NCBI GenBank assembly: GCA_016630905.1
Contig: WBMQ01000013.1
Location: forward strand, 310,001 to 374,000
Direction: 5' to 3'
DNA from: Capillidium heterosporum
Lineage: Eukaryota > Entomophthoromycota > Entomophthoromycetes > Entomophthorales > Capillidiaceae
DNA: 64,000 nt
Below, piece by piece: positions 46,861 through 57,762 of this stretch (position 1 is the first letter of the stretch; the number at the start of each line of letters is the position of its first letter). The notes under the pieces are model-generated. The model made no database searches, was not told where the DNA came from, and saw only the letters and a program-made list of their open reading frames with translations. The translations under genes and the position numbers were made by a program.

Positions 46861-47703
46861 ATGGCTCAAGCCCTACACCTCCAACTACTCGACAGACAAC
46901 TCAGCTACCTCAAACAAGTAGCAGTTGATGAATCCCTACCAACAGTCGAAAATACCAGCTCACTTCACATCTTACCCCAAGACTACCAAAGTCTTATCGA
47001 TAGGTTAGATATCTGCACCGAAACCTTGAAGCAGACCCAGCTTGATAGCTTCAATTTGGAGCTGAGGACGCAAACCTCCCAATTGGAATATCGACGTCTA
47101 TCCAATCCCAACATCCACTCTAAAACTGACTACCGCAGGCAAAGCTTCACCCTATCCAACCCCAAGCCAAGAAAGAACTCGTTGAACTCCATAGCTAGCG
47201 AATCCAGTTTGAACTCCACCAGTTCAACCTCCAGCTCCTTCCTCAGCTCGTTGAATTCCATTTTTCATATCAACACCGAGCTCAAGGAAAGCCCTAACTT
47301 CAATTTGAAGCTAAAGGAAGTCAACCCCACCTCCATCAAAAAATTCGCCACCATAGCCAAGTTATCCAAACAAAAATTCTCCTTAAAGAAACGTAGCTGG
47401 AAGTCCAAGTTCTTCTGTTTAACTACCAACCATCAGCTTTTAGTCTTCGACGACAACGACAAGGAGAGCCAACTAAACGAAGTTATTCAACTTACCAACT
47501 TTAGTAAAGTCCTCGTAAGTGATAAGGATAATTCCAAAGGTAGCTTCGTTTTGGAGTTGACGGTTTTGGAGGATATCAAGTGCTTTTTGAAGTTCAATAG
47601 CTCAGCTGAGATGTCCACTTGGTTAAATATTTTGAAGGGTTGTATCCAAAGTCTGAAGGCCAATGTAAGGCTAGAGGAACAAAGGTTCAGTACTATCCGA
47701 TAG
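46861..47703 (+). CDS. PH-domain protein
   Basis: Single exon, 280 residues, ATG at 46861. Residues ~1-80 are predicted helical (LLDRQLSYLKQVAVDE; LIDRLDICTETLKQTQLDSF). Residues ~80-135 are Ser/Asn-rich and disordered. Residues ~165-270 form a pleckstrin-homology domain: KKRSWKSKFFCLTTNHQLLV, then strands through IKCFLKFNSSAEMSTWLNIL with the invariant C-terminal-helix tryptophan. PH domains bind phosphoinositides or proteins at membranes; the specific partner is unknown. The phosphoinositide phosphatase at 17 kb is not adjacent, so no link is claimed. No signal peptide or transmembrane segment. Confidence 0.75.
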   Translation: MAQALHLQLLDRQLSYLKQVAVDESLPTVENTSSLHILPQDYQSLIDRLDICTETLKQTQLDSFNLELRTQTSQLEYRRLSNPNIHSKTDYRRQSFTLSNPKPRKNSLNSIASESSLNSTSSTSSSFLSSLNSIFHINTELKESPNFNLKLKEVNPTSIKKFATIAKLSKQKFSLKKRSWKSKFFCLTTNHQLLVFDDNDKESQLNEVIQLTNFSKVLVSDKDNSKGSFVLELTVLEDIKCFLKFNSSAEMSTWLNILKGCIQSLKANVRLEEQRFSTIR

Positions 47704-48215
47704 GTTGAGCTTTTATCTTGTAAATATGCTTTTGTAAATGTTGTAATAAATTATATGTATTGTGTTTTACATTGTTTTTATTTGAAGTGCCTTTTATATG
47801 TAGGATGAATTGCTTTTTGAAGATACATAATTGAAAGGAAATTTTGACTGGGAGCTTTCAATTCAATAGCTTATCGTCAACTATATTTGAGCAAAAATCC
47901 TCAAGCATCCAAATCAACCATTCAAAACAACTAAAATGAGGACTTTACCTTTTTATGTATACACAAGACGATTAAAGTGATTGAGGGGTTAGATATAAGT
48001 GCTAGACATTGTGTGGGGAATTGTACTTTAATGGAGGTTGGAATGGGTATCAAATGGAATCTTGAGTACAAGTCGGTAAAAGTTACCTTGGTCGTCCATA
48101 AAATCAAATCAAAGAGAGGGCCAAAGCTGTTCTATAAAATTGGTACCAGCGTAATACAAAAAACTAAAAGCAAATAACTAACCCATTTAATTTAATACAA
48201 CAATACAAGCTCTAA
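47704..48215. other. spacer between PH-domain gene and Aly/REF-like copy
   Basis: 512 bp. A 66-codon plus-strand frame (47977-48177) has no recognised feature and is probably chance. Confidence 0.5.
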
Positions 48216-49270
48216 TTATTTAGACCCATTAGCAACGATAGCCAAGGTTAAAGGTCCATTATCAGCATGCTTACCTTTATACATCTCGACAGCTTCTTTA
48301 GCACTCTTAGTATCCTTGAAAATAACCTCAGAAAAGCGAGAGGGGATCAAATCTGTCTGGGATGCACTAGAATCTTTACTCCTGTAATACAATTTATGGA
48401 CCTTATTAACTTGGAAATTTTGCGTCATAAAGTTATACAAATCCTCTTCCTCAGTCACCTCAAGTAAGTTACCGACAATGACACTAGTAGGATTGAGGCT
48501 ACCAGCTATAGTCAAGTTGACAACTGAAGTAGGCGAAGCATCAACTTGAATTATATTTCTAATAGATTGGGAAGATAGATCGTACCTACCTCTATCACGA
48601 AGCGAGTGGACAGTTGGATTTGGGCTGTGTTCCCTAGAATATCTAGTTGTTTTAGAAGTGCCTCGGATTGGCGATAAGTCCCTATTGTTGATGGAGAGTT
48701 GAGAAAATTTAGTAGTTGGGGATGAGCAGTGTCTATAATGATGGATGGTAGAGTTGGAGTCATAACAACTGTCTTTTTGAAACTGGCTAGCACTGGCTTT
48801 TCCATTCTTCAAAATATAGCCTTCAAAAGTACGGGAAGTCGTGGTCAAAAACCTTGCTGATTGGGTACTTTTAGTGTTGGATGGTTGAGATGCTTTATTT
48901 CCATTCGGCCGATTATTGTTCTCAGAAGCAGCAAATTCGGCAAGATGGTGCTTAGTAAAAAATTCCCGTTCCTTGGGTTCCTTACTGTTCTCTGTGGATA
49001 TCTTTACTTCTTTAAAACGGCGTATATTGTTTGATTTTTGATTAGAGTTTTTGCCTTTCCCTTTGCTTTTAGCAGGTTTGGAATTTGGTTTAATTTGCCT
49101 ACTTTTGTTGATGGCTTTCTTTCGGCTGCTTATTGTTTTTCCAGTGACATGTCGAGCTTTCTGGTGTGTTCTATGATAAGTGTTTTGCTGGTTGATACTT
49201 TAGTGTCGTTCTTGGGGTTGGAGCTCGTCTTGCTTTTGGTGAATTTGGATTTCAAGGTTTTGCTGAGTAG
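48216..49270 (-). pseudogene. Aly/REF-like mRNA export factor, degenerate copy
   Basis: Paralogue of the gene at 61741. The C-terminal RRM is intact: AGSLNPTSVIVGNLLEVTEE (RNP2-like VIVGNL), VNKVHKLYYRS, FSEVIFKD (RNP1-like), GPLTLAIVANG. Upstream the translation remains similar to the paralogue (EFFTKHHLAEFAAS vs the partner's AFFTKHFLSD), reaching a UAP56-binding-like KLDMSLE at 49139-49159. Here the DDII part is missing and the frame must change twice, each time by +1 at A-runs (near 49136-49141 and ~49105). No ATG is visible in frame upstream. So it is a decaying duplicate, a gene with an unseen first exon, or sequence containing homopolymer errors. It lies 0.7 kb downstream of a transposase-derived gene on the same strand. 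Confidence 0.65.
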
Positions 49271-50005
49271 AAATGGTCTGAGATGAGGTAATAAACTACC
49301 TAATAATAAGCTTGAAAATGAGTTCGTTTATGACTTTTATTGGTTATATGACTGATCTAACTACCCATAACTCTATTTGCTGGCCTAGTTGAGCTTTGTA
49401 GTTTAGCAAGCTCAAGGTGACTTACATTTATATGTATAAATTCCGCTTGTAAATGGCATTATAAAAGGGATGGAGGGAACATTAAACTATACATCCAATA
49501 TATTATTTTTAGATTAGCCTTATATAGGTCAAAGTAACAGGATCCTAAGGGTGCCATGGCTATAAAAGTTACTGAACTACAGTACAAATGATATATAAAT
49601 AGTAGAATATATTGATTATACAAAGACTGATAAAGTTATCTAAATAGTTAATGGATACTAAGCTGATAAAGTAGAACAAGAGTAAGCTTATACAGCTACA
49701 TTTAATTAAAGACGAAAATTCCAACCAAAGCCGCTATATTTTATAAAGCAGATTGGGTTGTTGTGGTTATAGCAAGAATTTATTTATTTATCGCTAGGAA
49801 GTATGGATAGCGCACATGTGATGTATAAAGTAAGAGGAAATAAAAGACGTTTATAAATCATAAGCACTCATTAATTATCAAAGATGTGTATTTGATTAGC
49901 AATAGTGCATGAGTAAGCTGATAAATATAAAAATACCTACACATGTGAAGGAAAGGCATGCAGTATACTCAAAAAATAAAAAAAACAACCAACTACTACT
50001 TTTAC
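49271..50005. other. spacer inside the minus-strand cassette
   Basis: 735 bp, AT-rich, no frame supported. It contains an intron-like GTAAGT...CAACTAG on the minus strand near 49390-49430 that might belong to a missing 5' exon of the Aly/REF-like copy. Confidence 0.4.
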
Positions 50006-51352
50006 TCAATCTTCCTTTTGCATATAAGTCAGTATACTATCACTAGCTTTTTGCACCAAAGTCTCCAACTTATCCCTCGGTAAATTCCTACAAGCCTCCA
50101 GGATACGTGATCGAAAATCCTCATCCTTGTTGAACTTGGAACGCCGTATAGTCGGTACTACATAGTTCCAAAAGTGGTGGATAGGTGATATGTTGACATC
50201 ACCTTTAGGTAACTTGATAAATTTATACTCTCTACTTACAATATGCGCTATAGCATCCTCAATTACAGAGTCCGGCAAATCACCCAAGATAATGTAATCC
50301 TTTTTGGTAGTTTCTGATTCATCTAGGGTATCCAAAGTCTTGGTAATAAAATCCATATAATACTTTCTTTCTGATTCTGGAGTCAGCGGTGGGAGCTGCA
50401 ACGTCCTCCTTCTACGTGGAGACCTTAGCATGTGGTTGGGTGAGCTGGTGTAGTCTTGCAGCTCGACTTGTAAGACATTTGTAGAAGTTAAAGCAGCTAG
50501 GATAGTGTGGGTAGCGATATCAACTACTGTATTCTGAGGTAAGGTGTATCTTTTGAGTGGGAACCAGCTGTAGCGGGGTCTGTGGTTGACGCAGAACTTG
50601 GCTACGTCGATGAAGACGCAGTTGGTTTTAAAGTTCAGATCGGTAGGTGTAGCTTGGTGAATGAGGTTTAGTACCTCTTTAGCTACTTCATAGTTCAAAG
50701 TTAAAGTGGGTAGGTTGTCGATCTTACGTATAGAGAGGCACACGTTCTTGCATAAAAAGTCGCGTACTGTACTCTGCTTCAATTGCTGATCAGGGAATTT
50801 TTCATTTAAACTGGTATAGATGTCAACCCCGTGGAGATTGGGCATAGTGTCGAAGAGATGGATGACTAAAGTTCTGAATGATTTGTCGAATTCCAATTTC
50901 GTGTTGAGGGTAACTTGATGTTGGGTTTCAAAGATGTCGTAGTTGGGGTCGGTGCGAAGTCGCAACGCCCATCTTGCACAGGTACTGGGGCAGATGTTGG
51001 CTTGCTTGGCAGCTTTGTCAGCCGGTAAAAGCTTGACTTGGTAGAGGTAGAGGAATTGGGCCTTTTGTTCCTGAGTGTACTTGTGATAAGGTTTTACTAC
51101 CTTGCGTTTTTTCTTCGTCTTATCGGCTGAACTTTCATCTAAACTTTCTAGACCTTCGTTTTGAAGCTGAGAATGCTCTTGTTGGTCTTCAGTTTTGGCT
51201 GTGGTTGGTTCATGTTGAGTTTGGTCCTGGTATATGGCTTGAAGGTAGTTTGCCTTGGATTGTAAAAATAAGGGGATTGCTTTGGTCTTGCTGCCATCAG
51301 CTTTCTCTTTAGATAATGTTATATTGTTTTTAGCATTCTTTTGGGATTCCAT
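50006..51352 (-). CDS. transposase-derived (Tc1/mariner-IS630-like DDE) protein, catalytically altered, copy 1
   Basis: Single exon, 448 residues from the ATG at 51352. The Lys-rich N-terminal third is disordered with a KTKKKRKVVKPYHK nuclear-localisation-like patch. Residues ~92-135 form a helix-turn-helix (YTQEQKAQFLYLYQ ... ANICPSTCARWALRL). A second HTH-like region (DIYTSLNEKFPDQQLKQSTV) precedes a DDE-fold core: NCVFIDVAKFCVN (first Asp kept), then DYIILGDLPDS where the second catalytic Asp is Gly, and NISPIHHFWNYVVPT where the NPIE-HxW glutamate is His. The framework without the triad indicates a domesticated DNA-binding protein rather than an active transposase. No terminal inverted repeats seen at its ends. 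Confidence 0.75.
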   Translation of the reverse strand: MESQKNAKNNITLSKEKADGSKTKAIPLFLQSKANYLQAIYQDQTQHEPTTAKTEDQQEHSQLQNEGLESLDESSADKTKKKRKVVKPYHKYTQEQKAQFLYLYQVKLLPADKAAKQANICPSTCARWALRLRTDPNYDIFETQHQVTLNTKLEFDKSFRTLVIHLFDTMPNLHGVDIYTSLNEKFPDQQLKQSTVRDFLCKNVCLSIRKIDNLPTLTLNYEVAKEVLNLIHQATPTDLNFKTNCVFIDVAKFCVNHRPRYSWFPLKRYTLPQNTVVDIATHTILAALTSTNVLQVELQDYTSSPNHMLRSPRRRRTLQLPPLTPESERKYYMDFITKTLDTLDESETTKKDYIILGDLPDSVIEDAIAHIVSREYKFIKLPKGDVNISPIHHFWNYVVPTIRRSKFNKDEDFRSRILEACRNLPRDKLETLVQKASDSILTYMQKED

Positions 51353-51701
51353 CTTCACATCAATTTACGATAGGAAGGAGGAATTTAACCAAATTGAAAT
51401 TCTAAAGAACGAGTTCAATTGAAAATTTATACTTTGATAAATTCCAAATTAAACGCCTTATAAATTAATGGTTTGGTTAAATTATCTTGCAGTTAATTTA
51501 GCAATTAGCAATAAAAATTGTATTTTCAAACTGCCTAATGTTACACATAAACATGGTTTTACTTGTAAAGGAAGCTTGATTCAACTGCTAACTTTGAACT
51601 TCAGTTTCCAATTCCAAACAAAATTTATGCATCCTCAAAAGTCCATTGGCTAACCGCAAACAACTCATTACTGCCAAGCAAAAGAATTTCAAGCCTACTT
51701 T

Positions 51702-52911
51702 ATGTTTCGAAGTTTGCCACGACGACTTTACCAACTACCTCAACTCCAGAAGATAAGAACTATGACCACTAAACTTGAAGTACCACTTGGCTGTGACCTG
51801 CACGTCCATTTGAGACAGGGCAGGCTGATGAACCTAGTTACCCCTTTGGTAAGTGAAGGTGGTATCGGCACCGTATTCGTCATGGTAACATATCTATCCA
51901 ATTTAAAATTTGCTAAGTTTTAATTTGCTTTAAAAGCCCAACCTGACTCCTCCAATTAAGACAACTGAGCAAGCTCTAAGTTACAAGACCGAGTTAACAA
52001 AATTGAACCCCAAAGTGAACTATCTTATGTCGCTATACTTGAGCCCTGAATTAACTCCTCAAGAAATCGAAAAGGCAGCTAAGGCTGGTGTAGTAGGTAA
52101 ATTTTACTGACCCTAAAATTTTTTTATTCATACATTTTCACCATTAGGTGTAAAATCCTACCCCCGTGGAGTAACGACCAACAGTGACGGTGGTATCGAA
52201 AACTATGAGACCTACTATCCCATCTTCGCCGCTATGGAAGCCAACAACATGGTCCTTAATCTACATGGTGAAGTTCCAAGTGACCCCAGTAACAATATCT
52301 GTGTCTTAAATGCCGAAGAAAAGTTTTTAAGCCACCTCGTCAAACTACACGCCAAATTCCCCAAGCTACGCATCGTCTTGGAACATGCCACTACTGAAGC
52401 AGCTGTAAACTGCGTAAAGTCATTGGGAGACACAGTTGGTTGTACAATCACCTTGCATCATCTCCAATTGACGGTAGATGACTGGGCAGGGTCTAGCCAC
52501 CACTACTGTAAACCAGTTGCCAAGTACCCTTCTGATAGGTTGGCATTGCAAGAAGTCATCAAGAGTGGCAATAGCAAGTTCTTTTTGGGATCTGATTCAG
52601 CCCCTCACCCTACCCATAAGAAAATTGGGGGGCATGGGTGTGCCGCTGGTATATTTACTTCGCCCTATTTACTTCAGTACCTAGCTACCTTATTCGAAGA
52701 TTTGGGGTGCTTGGACCAACTGGTCAATTTCTCAAGTAAACATGGCGCCAAGTTCTATGGATTGGATTATACGAATGTAGATAAGGTAACTCTCTACAAG
52801 GAGAGTTGGTCCGTACCGGAAAAGCTGAACTACTTGGATGAAGAGGAAGTGGAGGTCGATGTCACCCCATTCTTAGCGAAGAAGCAATTGAACTGGAAGC
52901 TGTTACGATAA
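51702..52911 (+). CDS. URA4: dihydroorotase
   Basis: Zinc enzyme that cyclises carbamoyl-aspartate to dihydroorotate, third step of pyrimidine synthesis. Exons 51702-51884, 51937-52096, 52148-52911 (introns 52 and 51 nt); 368 residues. Metal and catalytic residues: CDLHVHLRQG (HxH), GVKSYPRGVTT (carboxylated Lys), VLNLHGE, IVLEHATTEAA, FLGSDSAPHPTHKK. An in-frame second ATG at 51762 (MTTKLEVPLG) matches where fungal Ura4 proteins normally begin. The 20-residue extension MFRSLPRRLYQLPQLQKIRT from the first ATG is basic and amphipathic like a mitochondrial presequence, so two products are conceivable. Its stop lies 33 bp from that of convergent CPA2. Confidence 0.93.
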
Positions 52912-52944
52912 ATTTATATATATTAAAAAGCACAAAATTTTTAT

Positions 52945-55900
52945 TTAGTTTTTGACCCAACTTTCCCAGTCTTTAACTTGACTATCTAAATCCAACTTGC
53001 CATCTTTGAAGCTTCGGCTGAGAGCTTTGGCAAAGTACAGGTTCAAACTGGAGTCGTTCAAGATAGGTATGCCTATATCAACAGCCGACCTGCGTACCAG
53101 GTACCCTAAAGTTTCCACGTTGGAGATAAATTGGGAGTGGATATCGATTTTAGGTTTCTGGGTTGAGAAGTCGAGCACCATATCTACTTCCAAATCCTTG
53201 AAGCGATCACGGATAGCGGTCTGAGTTTCCAACCAGGTTTCTGTCTTGCCATTAACTTTGAATTCCGCAATGGCAACGCCGTTTGCCTGCAACTCCTTAA
53301 AGTAAGTAGGTATGTTGGTGACCAATTTTAAGCCAACCGACTGCAAATTCTTGGCACAAGCAACTACATTTTCCAAGTTGGAGTCAGGATCGGAGGACGA
53401 CAGTAGCACGCTACGCTTAGGCATCTTGAAATTCATAGTACTCAGTAGAGCCATCAGATAGGCCTTGTAGGGATCATCGGATATGGATGCTACTTCTCCT
53501 GTAGATCCCATCTCAACCGACAGAGTAGGGTCGGCACCCTGCAATCGAGTCCACGAGAACTGGGAGACTTTGACCCCGACATGGTTGTACTGCTTATCCA
53601 TCAGGTCGACTCCTTCTAACTGCTGGGTATCAGGGGTGGTAAGAGCTTTGGCTACGACCTCGATAAAGTTATAGTTCAGCACCTTGGAGACGAAGGGGAA
53701 GGATCTACTGGCCCTCAAATTCAACTCGATAACTTTTAACTTCTCTTCGTTGGTGTTGTCTTCGACTTGTCGAATGATCTGCATATTGAACGGCCCAGTA
53801 ATTTTGAATTTGGCAGCTAGCTTCTTGGCGATATTCTTAACTCCATCTAGCGTGGATTTAGGTAGCGTGCTAGGTGGCGGCAGTATCAAAGTAGCATCTC
53901 CCGAATGTACACCTGCTTTCTCAACATGTAAGCTTACTGCGTGGCACAGAAGTTCTCCGTTGTGCGCAACTCCATCCAGGTCTATTTCCTGGCATCCCTC
54001 CAAAAATTTGGTGATGACAACCGGGTAGTCGGGTGAGACGTCCTTGGCCAATTTCAAACAGTTTTCCAACTGGACCTTATCCTTGACTACATTCATGGCA
54101 GCACCCGAAAGTACGTAGCTAGGTCGAACTAGTATGGGATACTGGACTTCATTGGCGAATTGGAATGCTGATTCAACGTCGGTAACACTCTTCCACTGGG
54201 GCTGGTCGATATTCAACTCGTCGAGTACGTTGGAAAACTTGGAGCGATCTTCGGCCCTATCGATATCCAAGGGGTTCGTCCCTAGCACGTTGGCCCCACC
54301 TTTAGCCAGTTTCAATGCGATGTTCTGGGGGAGTTGACCACCTACACTGACGACAACCCCCTGACACTTTTCAAACTCGTAGATGTCAAGGACTCGCTCC
54401 CAGCTCAATTCCTCAAAGTACAAGCGATCGGCCTCGTCGAAATCTGTACTTACAGTCTCTGGGTTGTAGTTGACTACCACTACTTTCTTGCCTAGTTTAC
54501 GTAGGGTACGTATCAAGTTGACGCAACACCAATCGAATTCGACTGATGAACCTATACGGTAAACACCGGAACCTAAAACCATTATGGTATCCTGGGAGGG
54601 CTCCAAGTCGTTGTATGAACCGTTGTAGGTGGTATAAAGGTAGTTTGTCTTGGTAGGATACTCACCTGCTAAGGTGTCGATCCTCTTGACGTAAGGTCGG
54701 ATATCCAAATTTAGCCTATGCTTGCGAACCTCCAGCTCTCCAACTTTGTTGGTGGAGTTGTTGCTTAGCACGTCGGCGATCTGTTGGTCAGAGTAACCCA
54801 GCTTCTTCAATTCTAAGTTCAGGTTGAAGTCCAGCTCTTTTAGATCGGTGATCTTCATAAGTTTGAGTTTCGCCTGATAGATTGTATCTAGTTTATGTAG
54901 GAACCAGTTATCGACCTTAGTTAGGCTATGCAGCTTATCTACGGAGAAGTTCCGGTTGATCATTGCTTCAGCTATATGAAATAATCTGCGATCGGTAGGT
55001 ATTTGCAGCTTTGTCATCAATTTGTCGTCGTTCAACTCGGTTTTACTACTATGCTCCAAGAGAGGTTGGTAGCCCGACCAGTTGGAATCTACCATGCGAA
55101 CCGCTTTCTGCAATGACTCCTGGAAGGTTCTTCCGATCGCCATAACTTCGCCCACGCTCTTCATACTAGAGCCAATCTTATTCTCAACGTTGGAGAACTT
55201 GTTGAGATCCCACCTCGGTATCTTAGTTACAATGTAGTCCAGACTAGGTTCAAAGCAGGCGGTCGTATCCTTGGTGACCAAGTTGTTCAAGGCGGTCAAC
55301 GGGAAGCCTAGAGCTAGTTTTGCAGCTATGAAGGCTAGTGGATATCCCGTAGCTTTGCTAGCTAGAGCTGAGGACCTGGACAATCGAGCGTTCATCTCGA
55401 TAACTTTGTACTCGTTGGATTCGGGATTTAAAGCGTACTGGACGTTGCATTCGCCAACTACCCCCATATGTCGAACTATTTTTATGGCAGCCGTACGCAA
55501 CATATGGTACTCTTTGTCGTTTAATGTCTGGCTGGGTGCTACTACGATGCTATCACCAGTGTGGATTCCCAAAGGATCAAAGTTCTCCATGTTACATACC
55601 GTAATACAATTATCGTCCTTGTCTCGAACAACTTCGTACTCCACTTCCTTCCATCCCTTCATAGATTTCTCCACAAGGATCTGAGGCGCCAAAGTCAAGG
55701 ATTTACTTGCTAGTTCAATCAATTCAGCCTCATCGTTCACGAACCCCGAACCTAGGCCACCTAACGAAAATGCCGATCTGATAATTAAGGGGTAGCCTAT
55801 AGTGTTGGCAGCATCTATAGCCTCTTCAACTGTATTGCAGGCCGTAGATTGGGCAACTGGAATATCGATCTCGTTCAATGCGTTCACAAATAACTCACGA

Positions 55901-56553
55901 TCTTCACTGCATACCAATGTATCTATAGGAGTGCCCAATACCTTGCAGTCGAACTTTTTAAATGTACCCTGTCGGTCCAGCTCCACACCACAGTTCAAAG
56001 CAGTCTGTCCACCAAAAGTTAAAAGTATACCGTCGGGGCGTTCCTTCTCGATAACTTTACTTACATAGTAAGGGGTAATCGGGGTAAAGTACACCTTGTC
56101 AGCCAAATTGGCTGAAGTTTGGATGGTTGCAATGTTGGGATTGATGAGTACGACTTCTAAGCTAGATTCTTTCAATGCTTTTATGGCTTGGGAGCCTATA
56201 TATATTGGTTAATAAAAATGTATATAGTAGAATTGTTTACCTGAATAGTCGAATTCACCAGCTTGACCTATAGTTAAACCACCCGACCCTAAGACCAGCA
56301 CCTTCTTTAACGAATAGTCAACCTTGAACTCATCTTCCTGGACTTTGCTGTTTGCAAACGTAATGCTGGGCTGTGTATTAGCCTTTCGGAGGTATCCTGA
56401 ACTACTGAACCCAGCCTTTAAAGTTAAACCAGGCAACTTTGTTGAATTTAAAAGTAGTTGGGTGGATCGAACTCCTTGTCTATTAAGTGGAACCGAAGTG
56501 TTGAAGCTTCTTACCTTGTTCAAGTTTACTCTAAGTCTCAATTTGGTTACCAT
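52945..56553 (-). CDS. CPA2: arginine-specific carbamoyl-phosphate synthase, large subunit, mitochondrial
   Basis: Makes carbamoyl phosphate from glutamine-derived ammonia, bicarbonate and two ATP for arginine synthesis, with a separate small subunit. Two exons on the minus strand, 56553-56241 and 56195-52945 (intron 45 nt); 1187 residues. Two ATP-grasp halves: [49 protein letters not shown], then [47 protein letters not shown]; plus the C-terminal MGS-like region. No DHOase or ATCase fusion, so this is the arginine type, not Ura2. The first ~75 residues ([20 protein letters not shown]...) are basic, hydroxylated and lack acidic residues: a mitochondrial presequence, as in Neurospora arg-3 and unlike cytosolic S. 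cerevisiae Cpa2. Confidence 0.95.
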
Positions 56554-57762
56554 ACTTGCTTGTCTCTTATTTTATGTTCTGCTCTCAGTTATAAAAGTTC
56601 ACTGTTGTAAATGTTATCTATCTTCTCATGAAAGTGTATTTAAAGGTATTTGGGATTTAGGTCTGTCCTCAATGACGTCGCAATCAAATTAGATAACTTT
56701 TCCTATTTGGGTTGGAGGGAATGGTGACTCAATTTTGATAAGGCATAAACGTATAAAATTCCAAGTTGATATGAGTCAACCTTTATAACCTGACGGGGAA
56801 CTCATAGAAGGGCAAAAGCAGGATCCTTTATCTCTCAACATCGTATAATAAACAAGGTGGGTAGTGATCCTGACGATATGTATCAGTATAAATGTCAATG
56901 TGACTCATAATCAATTTATAAAATTGATAGAGTTGATGAATATTGAGGTTCTTGTTTTTAGTTGAGATAAGGATTTAAAGTTGGTAGTCTAGATATCTAG
57001 CGATACTTACTAGCTTTAATAAGTGGGGAGTAGTTCTTTTGCTGGTTTTGAAGTGGTAGTCTTTAATGTCTCGGATTAAACCTCAAAGTAAACTCTGGTA
57101 AAGTTTCGATGAAGTCTGGAAGGAACTTGATATGGGTAGAACCTAGTATTAAAAGTGTTGTATATCACTAATGTGGGTATATAGTAAAGTAGCCCACCAT
57201 CTATATAGATATATAATAAGTCAATGGAATCAATATCTGTTGATGGCTATAGCGAATAAAATGCCCACCAAATTGACCTAAGAATCATCGACATCGATGA
57301 TATTGTACAATTACTTTGATGTCGGCTAATATAACTCCCCCAGTATAAAAATAGTCAGGCTAAATAGCAATACTTATAACTAAATGATCTTTGACATGAA
57401 GGACCTGAACCAAAAAGCCAAATGCCACTGTTATAAAGTCCAAGTAGTAGGGTTTAGTGCCTGACATCCCAGTCCAAAGATTCTCAAACTACACTAATGG
57501 GACTAAAGACAGAAAATGATACAACGGAAACTAAGTATCATAAGTCTACTGCTAACTTTGGTATGCGATATTTGTTCAAATCGTAAATGGAAGCTCTAAG
57601 CTTGAAACTAATTTGCTCTAAATTAAATGCATCATTATATAATTTAAACCTTTATCTCATTGTGCATTTAATTTGGATTAAACTGTAAAATCGATTTGAT
57701 AAAAATCATTAATTCTGCAAAACCATCAGCAGATCTCATCTTTCTTGAAATTTGATGTGAGG
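56554..57762. other. promoter region/spacer between CPA2 and transposase-derived copy 2
   Basis: 1.2 kb divergent spacer. TGACTCA-like (Gcn4-type) elements occur near CPA2: GGTGACTCAATT at ~56732, ATGAGTCAAC at ~56770 and TGTGACTCATAA at ~56900. These match the TGACTC/GAGTCA core of general amino-acid control and fit an arginine-pathway gene. No coding frame. Confidence 0.5.
56722..56910. promoter_or_regulatory. cluster of three TGACTC/GAGTCA (Gcn4/AP-1-like) sites upstream of CPA2
   Basis: Three half-palindromic TGACTC cores lie ~170-360 bp upstream of the CPA2 start (TGACTCAA, TGAGTCAA, TGACTCAT). Gcn4/Cpc1 binds TGACTCA in arginine-biosynthetic promoters of many fungi, so amino-acid-starvation control is a reasonable inference. 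Confidence 0.5.

Noticed and set aside
57745-57762. Six extra N-terminal codons of transposase-derived copy 2 from a TTG start
   Set aside because: Copy 1 and copy 2 share the context TTGATGTGA(A/G)GATGG, which places the ATG start of both at the conserved position.
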